Positions 48,101-58,345 are shown, counted from the first letter of the stretch. The stretch is DNA of 64,000 nucleotides from Marasmius tenuissimus (GCA_029532415.1 JAQOTA010000059.1:744001-808000); one strand, 5' to 3'. The notes: a model not told the origin generated them from the sequence alone. A program made the numbers and translations.

Positions 48101-49538
48101 TTACGCATAGTGAAAAAGTGAGATAGCGCCTTTAAGACTTGGGACTTACCCGTGCCCCCCATGCCACCTACATACATTTTGAGCTGGGAAGATGAAGACC
48201 ATGAAGTTGAGTGATTCGCTACTATACGAAACGCACGCTCCTGCTCCTCGTTCAAGTCAAATAAGGTACAAACGTCATCAATACCTTGCTGATCCTCGCC
48301 AGCGTCGAATTTTCGATTCAAGTAAGACTTGTCTACCACACGAACATCTGAAGGGTTCTCTACAAACCGTGTACTCTTTTTGTGTACTTTTGCTGGTAAT
48401 GCGGATTCATCCCCATCTTCAGCTGTGACGATTTTGAGCTTTGCAATCTCTTTTCTCCACTCATTTGCAGATAAGTCTACCCCAGGCACTCTTTCTACAG
48501 CAATGGCATCGTACGCCTTTCGATTCGTTAATCCCTCAGATTCCGTGGATTTTATGGCTTTACACCAACCAAGTTCGCCCAAAAGGCGTCGAATTGCCTC
48601 GCTTTGCCTTATACGAGTTAGCCATGATCGACTGTACTTAACTTCGCCGAGTGCAGGGTTATCTGGGTCGATGATTTTGAGGTCGGCAGCATTGAGGTTG
48701 GCTAGTGAGTCAGTTACTTCTGCCATATCACCTTCATCCTCACTCAAGCTCCACTCCGGGTCAACTTGCCAGCTTCCGGTAACTGTTGAACCAGCTTTCA
48801 GTTGCGCCCGGTAATCATCCCGGGCGTCGAGGCATTCGTACCTTACGTTGAAGTTCTCCATGAGTTTAACTTGCCGGTCAGAAAAGACGTGATTTCGGAA
48901 TGACTCTGACCAAGATTCCCCTTCAAGTTTCAAGTCTTTACCTGACCTCCAGGACTTGAATATTGTAAGCATAGTTAAGCAGTAGTACTCTCGATCACCC
49001 AGATCACGGCGCGGTAAAGTCGCACCAAGGAAATTCACGACGCAGTCACCATCGGCATCTGAGAATCTGGTCTCATGCGTTTTGAAAAGAGGGTGTGTTT
49101 CGAGGAACTTGTGAGTGTTGATTTTTTTTGATCCTCTCTTCCTAGATTTGGCCCTCGACATGGAATCATTGTAACGGGCAGTATCATCCATCCCTTCGAA
49201 CTCGTCTTCCGAGGACTGGTTCTCCGTGCTACCCACAGGGCCGGTTTGGGAGGCCTCGTTTGATTTATGTTTCTTTGCAGAAACTCTAGTGGTAAACCTA
49301 ACAAAGTCATAAAGATTCAAGTGCTCTAAGGACGATCCTCGCAGACTATAATCATCTACAGCCGAATAACCGGTGACTCCGCCGGGTCTTTTGAGTAGAA
49401 CGACGCGTTCCGTGTCGTGTTCGCTTGTGCACGTCTCGCCTTCTGAGGTGCGTTCTTCCCAATAGGATCGGGTACGAGCCACAAACGGCTGCCAATAAAA
49501 CTTTTTGAAACGATGGCTGGTATAGTGATCTGGGTTAC
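45199..49538 (-). CDS. Helitron helicase half with C-terminal USP-like peptidase domain (separated from Rep)
   Basis: The frame is open from the retrotransposon boundary, so the first ATG-like start downstream is not the native one. Domains in order: a junction segment continuing the Rep; a region before the helicase (49.4-48.3 kb); and a PIF1-type 5'-3' helicase with Walker A GGMGGTGKSQV, Walker B FFIDEISMV, LAGDFAQLPPV and later SF1 motifs (48.2-46.8 kb). A Ser/Pro/Lys linker follows. Last is a ubiquitin-specific-protease-like domain with a Cys box (WFSNSCAYDSVFTLFYTIW), two Zn-ribbon Cys pairs (CDNC and CTTC) and a His box (GGGHFTIRYI followed by WKYDGL). The helicase would unwind DNA during rolling-circle transposition. 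The peptidase-like part could act on ubiquitin-like modifiers; that is family inference. No internal stop was seen in about 1,440 codons. Confidence 0.85.
49534..49538 (+). repeat. Target-site duplication, left copy (Ty3/Gypsy element)
   Basis: GTTAC directly precedes the left LTR. The same five bases follow the right LTR at 58346-58350. Confidence 0.85.
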
Positions 49539-50255
49539 TGTTAGGATCGTGCGGATATGACAGCCCGGACGGAGGTCCGAGCGGGAGAGACGAAAGCCGA
49601 CGTGCCGGAATGGACTAGTCGGAGCTGGAGAGGTTCCGACGACCGGAAGGCCGAACGGATGGTTGGACAATAGTCGAAGGTTTCGCCAACGACACCGTTG
49701 AGTTGAGTTGTCCTTGACCGGAAGGAAAGGAAGATAAAGATGAAGAGGAGATAGAGATTTAAGAGACGGAATGAGACGAAATGAGATAAACGGAAACCAA
49801 GTTGATTTTAATTCTGAGGAATACAAGTCGTGAAGTATCTAGCTTATATATGTATCGATCTCCGAGACCTCCGAAGGGGTTCCGGAGATCGTAGTACCGA
49901 TAGTGAGTCAAGAGCGGGAGAGGAAGTATGTACAGTACGGAATCTGGGACGAAGGGTGAAGTCCCGGAGTCGGAGATGAATCGGATATGAAGTGTCAGAA
50001 TGGAATGTACGGGATGAGTCATGACAGAATGGAAAGCGGAATGTCGGAATGTAGAGTAAACGTACTACTCGGAAATGAATCGGTGTATATGTATCTCCGA
50101 TCCGTAAGTACCGGGAACACGACGTTGGAATCCGAAGACATGTTCCGGAAGGGATCGTGAAGGAAGAGAAAACATAAAGTAGATTCCGAGTATCGGAATC
50201 TCCGGAAGGTGAGTGGAAAGCCTTCGGAAACCCCGGAACCGGCATGGATGTAACA
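49539..50255 (-). repeat. 3' LTR of the Ty3/Gypsy element
   Basis: 717 bases, TGTTAGGATCG...TGTAACA as read on the plus strand; apparently identical to 57629-58345. The 133-codon and 87-codon open frames inside it are duplicated in the other LTR and are not considered genes. Confidence 0.92.
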
Positions 50256-50258
50256 GTA

Positions 50259-50268
50259 TCCCCCTCTT
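50259..50268 (-). promoter_or_regulatory. Polypurine tract
   Basis: Minus-strand AAGAGGGGGA ends three bases before the 3' LTR, the expected place for plus-strand DNA priming in an LTR retroelement. Confidence 0.7.
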
Positions 50269-50440
50269 AAGGCTCTCGCCTCGAGAGCCGCGGAGGAAGT
50301 AAGAAGAAAATCGTAAGACGTAAAAATTCGGAAGCATTCGGAAAGAAACCATAAACAATAAAACGTGATGAGTCGATAGAACGTTCTGGAACACGGAAGA
50401 ATATTCTGGAAATCCAAACAAGGAACAAATAGAAAAAAGA

Positions 50441-50448
50441 TATATAAG
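50441..50448 (+). promoter_or_regulatory. TATA box of the antisense gene
   Basis: TATATAAG lies 51 bases before the ATG at 50492 and outside the LTR. This suggests that the antisense gene has its own promoter. Confidence 0.55.
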
Positions 50449-50491
50449 AAGCGCACCAAGCGAATCCTAACTTCATTCCCCAACTCATAAA

Positions 50492-51714
50492 ATGTCACCT
50501 ACACCATCCCGGACTCCAACTCCGACACGTTTCACCTTTACTACCCCTCGTCCAGACGAAAATATTCCGGAGTATGACGAACCGGAACCCATTGTGGATC
50601 CACAAGCCGATCTTCCGACGAAACGCGCGCAAAACCGATTGTGGAGTAAATGGGATGAAGCACGAGAAAAGTGGGAGGAAGAGCGGAAAGCGGAAGTCGA
50701 AAAGCGGATTGCGGAATGGGAGACGGAGAGGACGGAATTGGAGCGGGGTGAACAGGAATGGAAGGTCGGGCGGGACGCAAGGGCGGAGGACCGAAAGAAG
50801 CAGAAAGAGGCGGATGAGGAGGAAGTCCGGAGGGGAATGGTTCCGGAACCTCAGGTGAAGCCCGAGATTTTCTTTCTTTCCGACACCGATATCGAGTCCC
50901 TGGACCGTGACTGGGAAAGGGTGTGTCCGACTCGTTCGGATTTTCTCTTCCGGATCTTTTAACTTGTTTTAGTGTTATCCTATGCTGACATCGCACCAAC
51001 AAATGGTCTTCCAGGCGGGATTTGCAGCGGGAAAGAAAGCGGAAGCGGAGACCGGAAAGAGGAAGGGTTTAGGGAGGAAAGGAAAAGGGAAGGAAGTAGA
51101 GGCGGAGATCACGGATCCGGCGGAGGTCGGAACAGGGCCGCTGAACCCAACTTGTAAGTCCGGATTTTGTTCATCATTCCGGGTTCAACTGACGCTTTCT
51201 AGCTTGTAAGACGTGTGTTACTCGGAATGCGGAATGCCGGAGGAACGAGGACTTGCAGTCCAAGGGCGACGGAGGTAAGAACGCCTGTTTCCGGTGCAGG
51301 ATCAAAAAGGGCAAATGTAGCCTAGCCCGTTCCGGAGGTGGCGCTCGCTCCGAGGGAGAATCCGTCATGACGGAAAAGACGAAAGGTGCGGCTAGCGGTC
51401 GGAAAGGAAAAGGAAAAGAGATTGGGCTCCGGCTGACTCCAGATACGGAGAAAGCCTTGCGTCAAATCAACCGGGGCCTTCAACTTCTCCTGGCGCATTG
51501 GGGAGTCCCTTTCGAGGATAGCTCCGAAGAAGAGGATGAGCCTGCCGCGGAGCCGGAGGATACGGATGATCGGGAGGAAGGGCCCTCTTCCAGGCCTAGT
51601 AAGAGGCCTGCCTCGAAGTCTCCGAAGAACATTCGGAAGAAAGTCAAGAGCGCGGAAACGATTCCGGAAGACGCTGACGGTGAAGAAGAAGATGAAGATA
51701 GGATGAAGGAGTAG
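50492..51714 (+). CDS. Antisense accessory gene of the Ty3/Gypsy element, Zn2Cys6-like
   Basis: The gene reads opposite to gag-pol and converges with pol (145 bases apart). Exon 1 (from 50492) has a Thr/Pro-rich start, then a long charged helix (KWDEAREKWEEERKAEVEKR). A Lys/Gly-rich exon follows, then an exon from about 51203. That exon carries two half-motifs, CKTCVTRNAEC and CFRCRIKKGKC, each C-x2-C-x6-C and about 16 residues apart. This is the pattern of a fungal binuclear Zn cluster with a long linker. The C-terminus is acidic and basic with nuclear-type Lys/Arg runs. The intron before the Cys exon (donor after CCCAACTT, acceptor TTTCTAG) keeps the frame. The exon 1-2 junction, between about 50918 and 51020, is not resolved. 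The likely role is nucleic-acid binding or regulation of the element. Confidence 0.66.
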
Positions 51715-51859
51715 AGGAATGGACGTCCGGAATCCGGACAATTCTTGTTTTTTGTAGTACTGTAGCATAATCGTGAAACGTCGCCCGGCCGGAAGGCCTT
51801 TCTCGTATAATGAGTGATCGTAAGATAGTCGGAATCGGAATCGGAAGCGATAAATGAAC

Positions 51860-54800
51860 TTAGATAGAATCGATAGGTCCAGGCTTGTGAGGATAACGTT
51901 CGTGGAAAGCTCGGAGGAGGTCCGGAGCGTTGAAGTTGTCTGCCGTGACCCAAGAAAACTCCTCGTCGGTGCCTTCGTATCCGAGCCATCGGATGCGATA
52001 TTGTAACTTGCACTTGAAACGACGGTCGATCTTGGAGTCTAGGATCTCGGAAATCTCGTAATGATCTTCTTCTCCGGTGTCGAGTTCGACGGGACCCGGA
52101 GGAGGCTGGAAACGATTCGGAATGGGGTTCGGAAGGATGGATTCGAGTTGGGAAACGTGGAAAGTTGGATGGATGGTTCGGAATTCAGTCGGAAGTCGGA
52201 GGGTATAAGCAACTGGAGATGGTGTAGCAATGATTTCAAAAGGACCTAGGAATTTCTCGGAGAATTTAGCGGTAGGTCTGGTCGTTTTGATGTACTTAGC
52301 GGAGACCATGACTTTATCGCCAATCTTCCATTCCGGCTGAGGCTGGAGATGTCGATCCTTCTGTTCCTTCATACGGGTTTGGGCGTGAGTAAGTTCTTCT
52401 CGGAGCATGGAATGAAGCTCATCTAGATCAACCACAAACTCTCGTGCACGGGCGGAAGCCATGTCTCGTTCCGGATGGATGGTGATGTTCGGATGATAAC
52501 CTTTGTTGGCAAAGAATGGTGAGATTCCGGTGGAAGCGTTCGGAGCATTGTTGTAAGCGAACTCCGCAAGAGGCAGAAGTTCATCCCAGTTGTCCTGCTG
52601 GTAAGAACAGTAGACTCGGATATACTGCTCAAGCGTCTGATTCGCCCGTTCAGTCTGTCCGTCGGCGGAAGGGTGATAACCGGAAGTGTAGCGAAGATTC
52701 ATGTCAAGGGCTTTCCCGAGGGAACGCATGAAGTGGGAAACGAATTCGGAACCACGGTCGGAGGTGACGTGCTGAGGAACTCCATGCTTAGAGAACACAT
52801 GGATAACGAAGAGTCGAGCGAGTTGTTCGGAAGTGATATGGATGTCTGTAGGAATGAAGATTGCTTGTTTCGAAGCGCGGTCGATGATAACTAGAATGGA
52901 ATTGGAACCGTTAGAGTTCGGAAGTTCCTCGATGAAGTCCATAGAGATAGAGTCCCATGGTCGTGCGGGAACCGGAAGGGGTCGTAGAAGTCCGTATGGC
53001 CGATGTCGTGGAGTCTTGTTCCGTGCACAGATTACACAGGAGCGAACGTAGTCTCGCACGAACTCTCGGATGAGAGGCCATGTATATTGACGTCGGATGG
53101 TTTCTAGGGTCCGGTTCTGTCCGAAGTGACCAGAGATGATATGATCATGATATTGTTGGAGGATTCTAAGTCGGAGGTTGTTGGCTTCAGGAACGTAGAT
53201 TCTGTCATCTAAACGGAGGAAACCTGTCTCGTCGACAGTCCATCTAGTCTCGTCGGAAGTGTCGGAAGCGGATCGGAAGTGTTGCATGAGGGAGGAATCT
53301 TCTGTCTGAGCAGTCCGGATGTCTTCATGGAGCTGCTCGACGTCCATGATAACGCTTGCGCGAAGAACTGGACCTTCGAGGAATGTAGCGCGGAGGGAAG
53401 CGGTGAGTTGTTCCTGAGTGAATACAGGTCGGAAGTTGTGTGGATTGAGATGGGCGTAAGGCGTATCCCCCTCTTTAGGATAGACGTCCCATCGTCTAGT
53501 CAAAGCGTCCGGTTTTGCACCGAGCTTGCCAGGACGGAAACGAATTACCATGTTAAAGTGAGAGAGGTACTCGGACCAGCGTACTTGTCGTCGGGTGAGA
53601 ATCTTCGTAGTAGTGAAATATTCAAGATTTTTGTGATCCGTTACCACGTCAACCGGATTCTCGGAACCTTCCAGATAGTGCCGCCAACGTTTGAACGCCT
53701 CGAATATAGCGAGAAGCTCTTTGTCGTGCACATCGTAGTTGAGTTCCGGAGGAGTGAAAGTCCGGGAGTGGAATGCGATAGGATGGATCTCACCGTCGTC
53801 GGTCCGGATAGAGAGGATAGCCGCCAACGCATAATCGGATGCGTCGGTTTCCACAATGATTTCTCGATCAGGAATCCAGTGCGTGAGGATAGGAGCATGA
53901 GTGAATGCCTCTTTCAGAGTATCGAAGGCAGCCTGGCATTCCGGGCTGAAGTTCCAACGAATGTCTTTCCGAGTGAGGCGGGTTAAAGGAACGGTGATGG
54001 CGCTATAGTTGAAGATAAAACGCCGATAGAAGTTGCAAAAGCCGAGGAAAGATTGAATATCCTTAACTTTGCGCGGCGTAGGCCACTTGGTAATGATATC
54101 CACTTTGGACATATCCATCCGAAGACCATCCGGCGAAAGAATGTAGCCGAGGTATTCGATAGTATCGGTATGGAATTCGCACTTGGAGGCTTTGCAGTAC
54201 AATCCGTTTGCCCGGAGGCGTTTGAGAACCTCCCGGACATGCTTCTTGTGAGAGGAAATGTCGTCGGAATAGATGAGGATGTCGTCTAGGTAAACTAAAA
54301 CGTTAACATCAAGCATATCGGAGAAAATGTTGTTGACGAAGCGTTGGAAGACTGCAGGTGCGTTGGATAGTCCTTCCGGCATAACCCGCCACTCGAATGA
54401 GCCGTAACGGGTCCGGAAAGCGGTCTTGTATTCATCACCGTCGGCGATACGCACAAGGTGATAAGCGTGACGGAGGTCAAGCTTGGTGTAGATCCGAGCC
54501 TTTCGCGGAGCGTCGAGAAGGTCGGAAATGAGAGGGAGCGGATAGCGATCCTTTTTGGTAATCTTGTTGAGACCTCGGAAGTCGACACAGAGTCTAAGAT
54601 CACCACTCTTCTTCTTGACGAAGAGAACGGGAGCGCCGAAAGGAGATTTGGATGGAGTGATGAGCCCGGCCTGGAGATGTTCATCGATGAATTCCCGGAG
54701 AGCTGTGATCTCCGTTTGAGAAAGGGAATAGATCGGACCGAGAGGTGGTTCCGTTCCTTCCTCTAACTGAATCTTCATGTCGTCTTCTCCCCGATGCGAC

Positions 54801-55522
54801 GGAAGCTGTTTCGACATTTCTGGACTGAAGACGTCAGTGAATTCATGATAATCAGGCGGAATGATTGCCAAATCTTCCTCGGAAAGTTCCGCCGCACGTC
54901 CGGAAACCGTGTCGGAAGGCGTCATCTGGATGGTGAACGCCCGAGCACCGGATTCGGACTTCGCTCGGAGGTAAGCGCCAGCTGATATGAGGGAAACCTT
55001 TGGAGCTATAGCAGACGGAGCTGAGAGAAGATCAGCGTAGGAATAGATGGGCTCGAATGGATAAGATGGAGACTTAGCCTTGCGCCGAGGCGATTTAGGC
55101 TGAGGAGAGACTTCCGAGAGCTCGGAAGAGCGAGTCGGAAGGGCCGGCTGAGACGGAATTGGCTTTGTCCGGAATTCGATACTGTTGTTCGACCAGTCAA
55201 CCAACGGGTTGTAGCGGTGAAGCCAGTTATATCCTAAAACTAGGCTGCAAGCCGAATCAAGGTGAGTGACGTAAAAGTCAATCGGAAGGATGTCTCCAGA
55301 AGAAAAAGTGATAGGTAAAGAGGCCATGCGCGAAATAGTGGAACCATGGGAACCATTGAGAAGGCGAAGAGAAATAGGTGGTATTGAAACGGTAGGTACT
55401 TGGTTACGTTCCACATACTTTGTATCTATAAAGCAGTGGGACGAACCGGAATCGACGAGAGCAGAAAAAGATAATGGTACAGTAGTAGATGATTGTTCGT
55501 GTATATCGGAAGAAATAGACAT
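51860..55522 (-). CDS. Ty3/Gypsy pol polyprotein with chromodomain
   Basis: 1,220 residues from the first ATG. Aspartic protease: LVDSGSSHCFID near residue 26. Reverse transcriptase: FVKKKSGDLRLCVDFRGLN, then VLVYLDDILIY with the catalytic YLDD. RNase H: IIVETDASDYALAAIL. Integrase: an HHCC zinc region (HDHIISGHFG to CVICARNK) and a DDE core (MDFIEELPNS, VTSDRGSEF, and GYHPSADGQTERANQ). C-terminus: a chromodomain (EISEILDSKIDRRFKCKLQY, then RWLGYEGTDEEFSWV), which places it among chromoviruses that target marked chromatin. The frame is open upstream of the ATG back to the gag stop, so pol may be made as a gag-pol fusion by -1 frameshifting. No broken motif was seen. Confidence 0.93.
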   Translation of the reverse strand: MSISSDIHEQSSTTVPLSFSALVDSGSSHCFIDTKYVERNQVPTVSIPPISLRLLNGSHGSTISRMASLPITFSSGDILPIDFYVTHLDSACSLVLGYNWLHRYNPLVDWSNNSIEFRTKPIPSQPALPTRSSELSEVSPQPKSPRRKAKSPSYPFEPIYSYADLLSAPSAIAPKVSLISAGAYLRAKSESGARAFTIQMTPSDTVSGRAAELSEEDLAIIPPDYHEFTDVFSPEMSKQLPSHRGEDDMKIQLEEGTEPPLGPIYSLSQTEITALREFIDEHLQAGLITPSKSPFGAPVLFVKKKSGDLRLCVDFRGLNKITKKDRYPLPLISDLLDAPRKARIYTKLDLRHAYHLVRIADGDEYKTAFRTRYGSFEWRVMPEGLSNAPAVFQRFVNNIFSDMLDVNVLVYLDDILIYSDDISSHKKHVREVLKRLRANGLYCKASKCEFHTDTIEYLGYILSPDGLRMDMSKVDIITKWPTPRKVKDIQSFLGFCNFYRRFIFNYSAITVPLTRLTRKDIRWNFSPECQAAFDTLKEAFTHAPILTHWIPDREIIVETDASDYALAAILSIRTDDGEIHPIAFHSRTFTPPELNYDVHDKELLAIFEAFKRWRHYLEGSENPVDVVTDHKNLEYFTTTKILTRRQVRWSEYLSHFNMVIRFRPGKLGAKPDALTRRWDVYPKEGDTPYAHLNPHNFRPVFTQEQLTASLRATFLEGPVLRASVIMDVEQLHEDIRTAQTEDSSLMQHFRSASDTSDETRWTVDETGFLRLDDRIYVPEANNLRLRILQQYHDHIISGHFGQNRTLETIRRQYTWPLIREFVRDYVRSCVICARNKTPRHRPYGLLRPLPVPARPWDSISMDFIEELPNSNGSNSILVIIDRASKQAIFIPTDIHITSEQLARLFVIHVFSKHGVPQHVTSDRGSEFVSHFMRSLGKALDMNLRYTSGYHPSADGQTERANQTLEQYIRVYCSYQQDNWDELLPLAEFAYNNAPNASTGISPFFANKGYHPNITIHPERDMASARAREFVVDLDELHSMLREELTHAQTRMKEQKDRHLQPQPEWKIGDKVMVSAKYIKTTRPTAKFSEKFLGPFEIIATPSPVAYTLRLPTEFRTIHPTFHVSQLESILPNPIPNRFQPPPGPVELDTGEEDHYEISEILDSKIDRRFKCKLQYRIRWLGYEGTDEEFSWVTADNFNAPDLLRAFHERYPHKPGPIDSI

Positions 55523-55647
55523 ATTTGAAGAAAGAGTAAGAGTAAGAGAATTAGGCGAAGAAAGAGCGGCTGCGTTGAGAGTTACCTCGGTGGAACGATC
55601 CGGCTCAACGCAACTCCGAACTCGTTCCGAGGGTTCGGAGTTGCGGA

Positions 55648-55656
55648 CTATTTTTT
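55648..55656 (-). promoter_or_regulatory. Candidate -1 frameshift site at the gag stop
   Basis: Minus strand reads GCG AAA AAA TAG in the gag frame. The pol frame, -1 relative to gag, is open from here without a stop to the pol ATG at 55522 and beyond. Single-base slippage on the A6 run would bypass the stop and fuse gag to pol. Confidence 0.5.
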
Positions 55657-57591
55657 CGCCTCATCCGGTTTGGATGTGGAGGCGTCCGAAGTAGCCGCAG
55701 CACGACCTTTAGCCTGAGAACCGGCCGCAGGTCGCTTCCTACAATCATCTGTCTTGTGTTTTCCGCCACAGAACATGCACAAGTTGTTCTTCTTCCGACG
55801 TTCCTTCTCTTCCGGCTTCAACTTTCCGTCCTTACCAAGATACTGGGCAACCGGGTTTGTGGTATTGGAAGTCTGATTAGACCCAGAGTTGTTGTTGGCG
55901 TTGGACTTGTTGCCGGAAGAGTTGCTGGAAGAGTTGCTGGAAGAGTTGCCGGAACTCTTGTTAGAGCCACCGGAACTACCGGAACCTCCGGAAGAGTTGT
56001 TTGAACGATTTCCGGAGTTGTTGTTGGATCGGGAGTTGGAATTGGAATTGTTGTTGTTGTTGGCGCGCTTCGCCGCTCGGCCCTCTCGTGATTTCTCCCC
56101 TTCGCGTACCCAGTGTGTCCGGTCGTATTCCCGGCACACTACACGCAACTGTTTGAGGGTCGAAGGACGAGCACCAACGTTCGGAAGTAAATCTTTGATA
56201 CGCTTTGGCATAGCGCGATAATAGGCATGACGGAGAGCGTTCTCGCCGTAACCAATCTTGGCTGCGAGAGTGTTGAAACGAACCTCGAACTTTCCGATTT
56301 TCTCCCCTTCTCCCATCCGGAGGTTGTCGAACTTGTCTTCGGCTTCCTCTATCGTATCCACCTGTCCGAAGAACATTTCGAGTTCATCGAGGAATGCTCG
56401 GAGGCTGAACATCCAAGCGGGCGGATCGGAATCGGTTTCATAGGATAGGATTTCGGGTTGGAAATATTCGAGGCACATGCCACGGAGGTAGGAAATGATG
56501 TAGTGGATTTTATCGGCATCGGTAGGAAAATCGGAGGGACGGTGATTGAAAACGATCATACATGAGACGATGAAGCTCGGAAGTTTGTCGGGTTGCGTTC
56601 CGTCGAAGGTATCAGGTTCCTTGACGTTCCCCTTCTTTTCCGGCTTCTTCCCGAGAAGCTGGGCGATGATTTTGTTGTGCTCAAGCATGGATTGTACGAG
56701 TGCCATCATATTGAATTGGTAGAGATCGTTTCCGGGACCTCTAGGGAATCCAGGTCCCACACCTCGACCACCGGAAGGTCCCCCGTCAGGAGGCCCACCA
56801 TCGGGAGGTCCGGGGGGTCCGGGTGGTCCGGAATCACCGGGTTCGTGATCGGATGCGTCGTCACCTTCCGGCTCCGTATCCGTGTCTCCACCCCTGTTAC
56901 TACCTGCTCGGGATCCGCCCCTACTGCCACCTCGAGAGCCCTTGGGTTCCTTGACCTGTTTATGTGGATCGGATCCCTCGGGTAACGCTGTTTCTGTTGG
57001 TCGTTCAGTATCCCGGGGCATAACCGGAGCTGTAACTGGAGGAGTGGATGGTTGTTCTTTGTCAACGGCGGCATCGAAAGTAAAGTCATCAATTATCCCC
57101 TCATCGGCCTTGTTCTTCCCCTTAGCTGGTTTCGGAGGAGGTTCGTTATGAGCCTTGTCAAGTGCTAGTGCTAGTTTTGCAGGATCAAGCACTCCTCGAG
57201 GATCTTCGATAGTAGCTGGAGAGAAAACTTGACGGGATGGGGGTTTCGGAGGTGGAGGAGGACGACTAGGAGTTTCGGGTACTTTGTCCCCTACATAGAC
57301 TGTTCTGCCGTCCTCAAGTGTCCTGTATTTCGAAGCCATTGTTGTAGGACGTCGGAGCTTGCTAGGCGGAAGTGGTGCGACAGTATTAAGTGTGCCGATA
57401 CGTGGAGTTGAATGTACGTCAATTTGATATTCGGAAGCACGGACGCTGCTACCGAAAACCGCTTGTCGTTCTTTACGTCGACCGTAACGGTTGGTTGAGA
57501 TGGATTCGGAAGCGGAGATACTTCCTACGAATTGGTTGGGTGGATCTTCGTCGAAGTGTCCAGGGAATTCAGGATTGACTTGTCTGGACAT
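55648..57591 (-). CDS. Ty3/Gypsy gag
   Basis: 647 residues. A Pro/Ser/Gly-rich N-terminal half includes PPPPPKPP and Gly/Arg repeats. The capsid-like core runs roughly from KEPDTFDGTQPDKLPSF to DLLPNVGARPSTLKQLR, with the retrotransposon-gag pattern of helical Trp/Phe/Leu (WMFSLRAFLDELEMFFG). Next is an Asn/Ser homopolymer-like linker and a zinc knuckle CMFCGGKHKTDDC. The knuckle is C-x2-C-x3-H-x4-C, one residue shorter than the classic form, a variant I have seen in fungal chromoviruses. It ends at TAG 55648-55650, next to the A6 run. Gag assembles the particle and packages the RNA. Confidence 0.9.
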   Translation of the reverse strand: MSRQVNPEFPGHFDEDPPNQFVGSISASESISTNRYGRRKERQAVFGSSVRASEYQIDVHSTPRIGTLNTVAPLPPSKLRRPTTMASKYRTLEDGRTVYVGDKVPETPSRPPPPPKPPSRQVFSPATIEDPRGVLDPAKLALALDKAHNEPPPKPAKGKNKADEGIIDDFTFDAAVDKEQPSTPPVTAPVMPRDTERPTETALPEGSDPHKQVKEPKGSRGGSRGGSRAGSNRGGDTDTEPEGDDASDHEPGDSGPPGPPGPPDGGPPDGGPSGGRGVGPGFPRGPGNDLYQFNMMALVQSMLEHNKIIAQLLGKKPEKKGNVKEPDTFDGTQPDKLPSFIVSCMIVFNHRPSDFPTDADKIHYIISYLRGMCLEYFQPEILSYETDSDPPAWMFSLRAFLDELEMFFGQVDTIEEAEDKFDNLRMGEGEKIGKFEVRFNTLAAKIGYGENALRHAYYRAMPKRIKDLLPNVGARPSTLKQLRVVCREYDRTHWVREGEKSREGRAAKRANNNNNSNSNSRSNNNSGNRSNNSSGGSGSSGGSNKSSGNSSSNSSSNSSGNKSNANNNSGSNQTSNTTNPVAQYLGKDGKLKPEEKERRKKNNLCMFCGGKHKTDDCRKRPAAGSQAKGRAAATSDASTSKPDEAKK

Positions 57592-57628
57592 TCAGTAATT
57601 TCAACTCAAGGTTCGAGAATTAAAATAC

Positions 57629-58345
57629 TGTTAGGATCGTGCGGATATGACAGCCCGGACGGAGGTCCGAGCGGGAGAGACGAAAGCCGACGTGCCGGAA
57701 TGGACTAGTCGGAGCTGGAGAGGTTCCGACGACCGGAAGGCCGAACGGATGGTTGGACAATAGTCGAAGGTTTCGCCAACGACACCGTTGAGTTGAGTTG
57801 TCCTTGACCGGAAGGAAAGGAAGATAAAGATGAAGAGGAGATAGAGATTTAAGAGACGGAATGAGACGAAATGAGATAAACGGAAACCAAGTTGATTTTA
57901 ATTCTGAGGAATACAAGTCGTGAAGTATCTAGCTTATATATGTATCGATCTCCGAGACCTCCGAAGGGGTTCCGGAGATCGTAGTACCGATAGTGAGTCA
58001 AGAGCGGGAGAGGAAGTATGTACAGTACGGAATCTGGGACGAAGGGTGAAGTCCCGGAGTCGGAGATGAATCGGATATGAAGTGTCAGAATGGAATGTAC
58101 GGGATGAGTCATGACAGAATGGAAAGCGGAATGTCGGAATGTAGAGTAAACGTACTACTCGGAAATGAATCGGTGTATATGTATCTCCGATCCGTAAGTA
58201 CCGGGAACACGACGTTGGAATCCGAAGACATGTTCCGGAAGGGATCGTGAAGGAAGAGAAAACATAAAGTAGATTCCGAGTATCGGAATCTCCGGAAGGT
58301 GAGTGGAAAGCCTTCGGAAACCCCGGAACCGGCATGGATGTAACA
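57629..58345 (-). repeat. 5' LTR of the Ty3/Gypsy element
   Basis: 717 bases, apparently identical to 49539-50255. It provides the promoter for gag-pol on the minus strand. Confidence 0.92.
57933..57940 (-). promoter_or_regulatory. TATA box inside the 5' LTR
   Basis: Minus-strand TATATAAG lies about 405 bases from the outer end of the LTR. It is the likely core promoter setting the U3/R boundary. Confidence 0.5.

Larger units (their letters stand above)
49539..58345 (-). mobile_element. Complete Ty3/Gypsy chromovirus, 8.8 kb
   Basis: Two 717 bp LTRs beginning TG and ending CA appear identical by eye and are flanked by a 5 bp GTTAC duplication. The element reads on the minus strand: 5' LTR at 57629-58345, gag, pol with protease, reverse transcriptase, RNase H, integrase and chromodomain, polypurine tract, then 3' LTR at 49539-50255. 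An additional gene lies antisense between pol and the 3' LTR (50492-51714, plus). No TGG-type tRNA primer site is obvious after the 5' LTR, so the priming mode is unclear. The coding frames are intact, so insertion is very recent. Confidence 0.92.

Noticed and set aside
49844..50245. 133-codon minus-strand open frame, present again at 57934-58335
   Set aside because: It lies wholly inside the LTRs and is identical only because the LTRs are identical. Its composition reflects LTR sequence and it shows no motif.
53279..53986. 235-codon plus-strand open frame
   Set aside because: It runs antisense over the pol reverse-transcriptase/RNase H coding sequence and has no motif. It is a shadow of pol.
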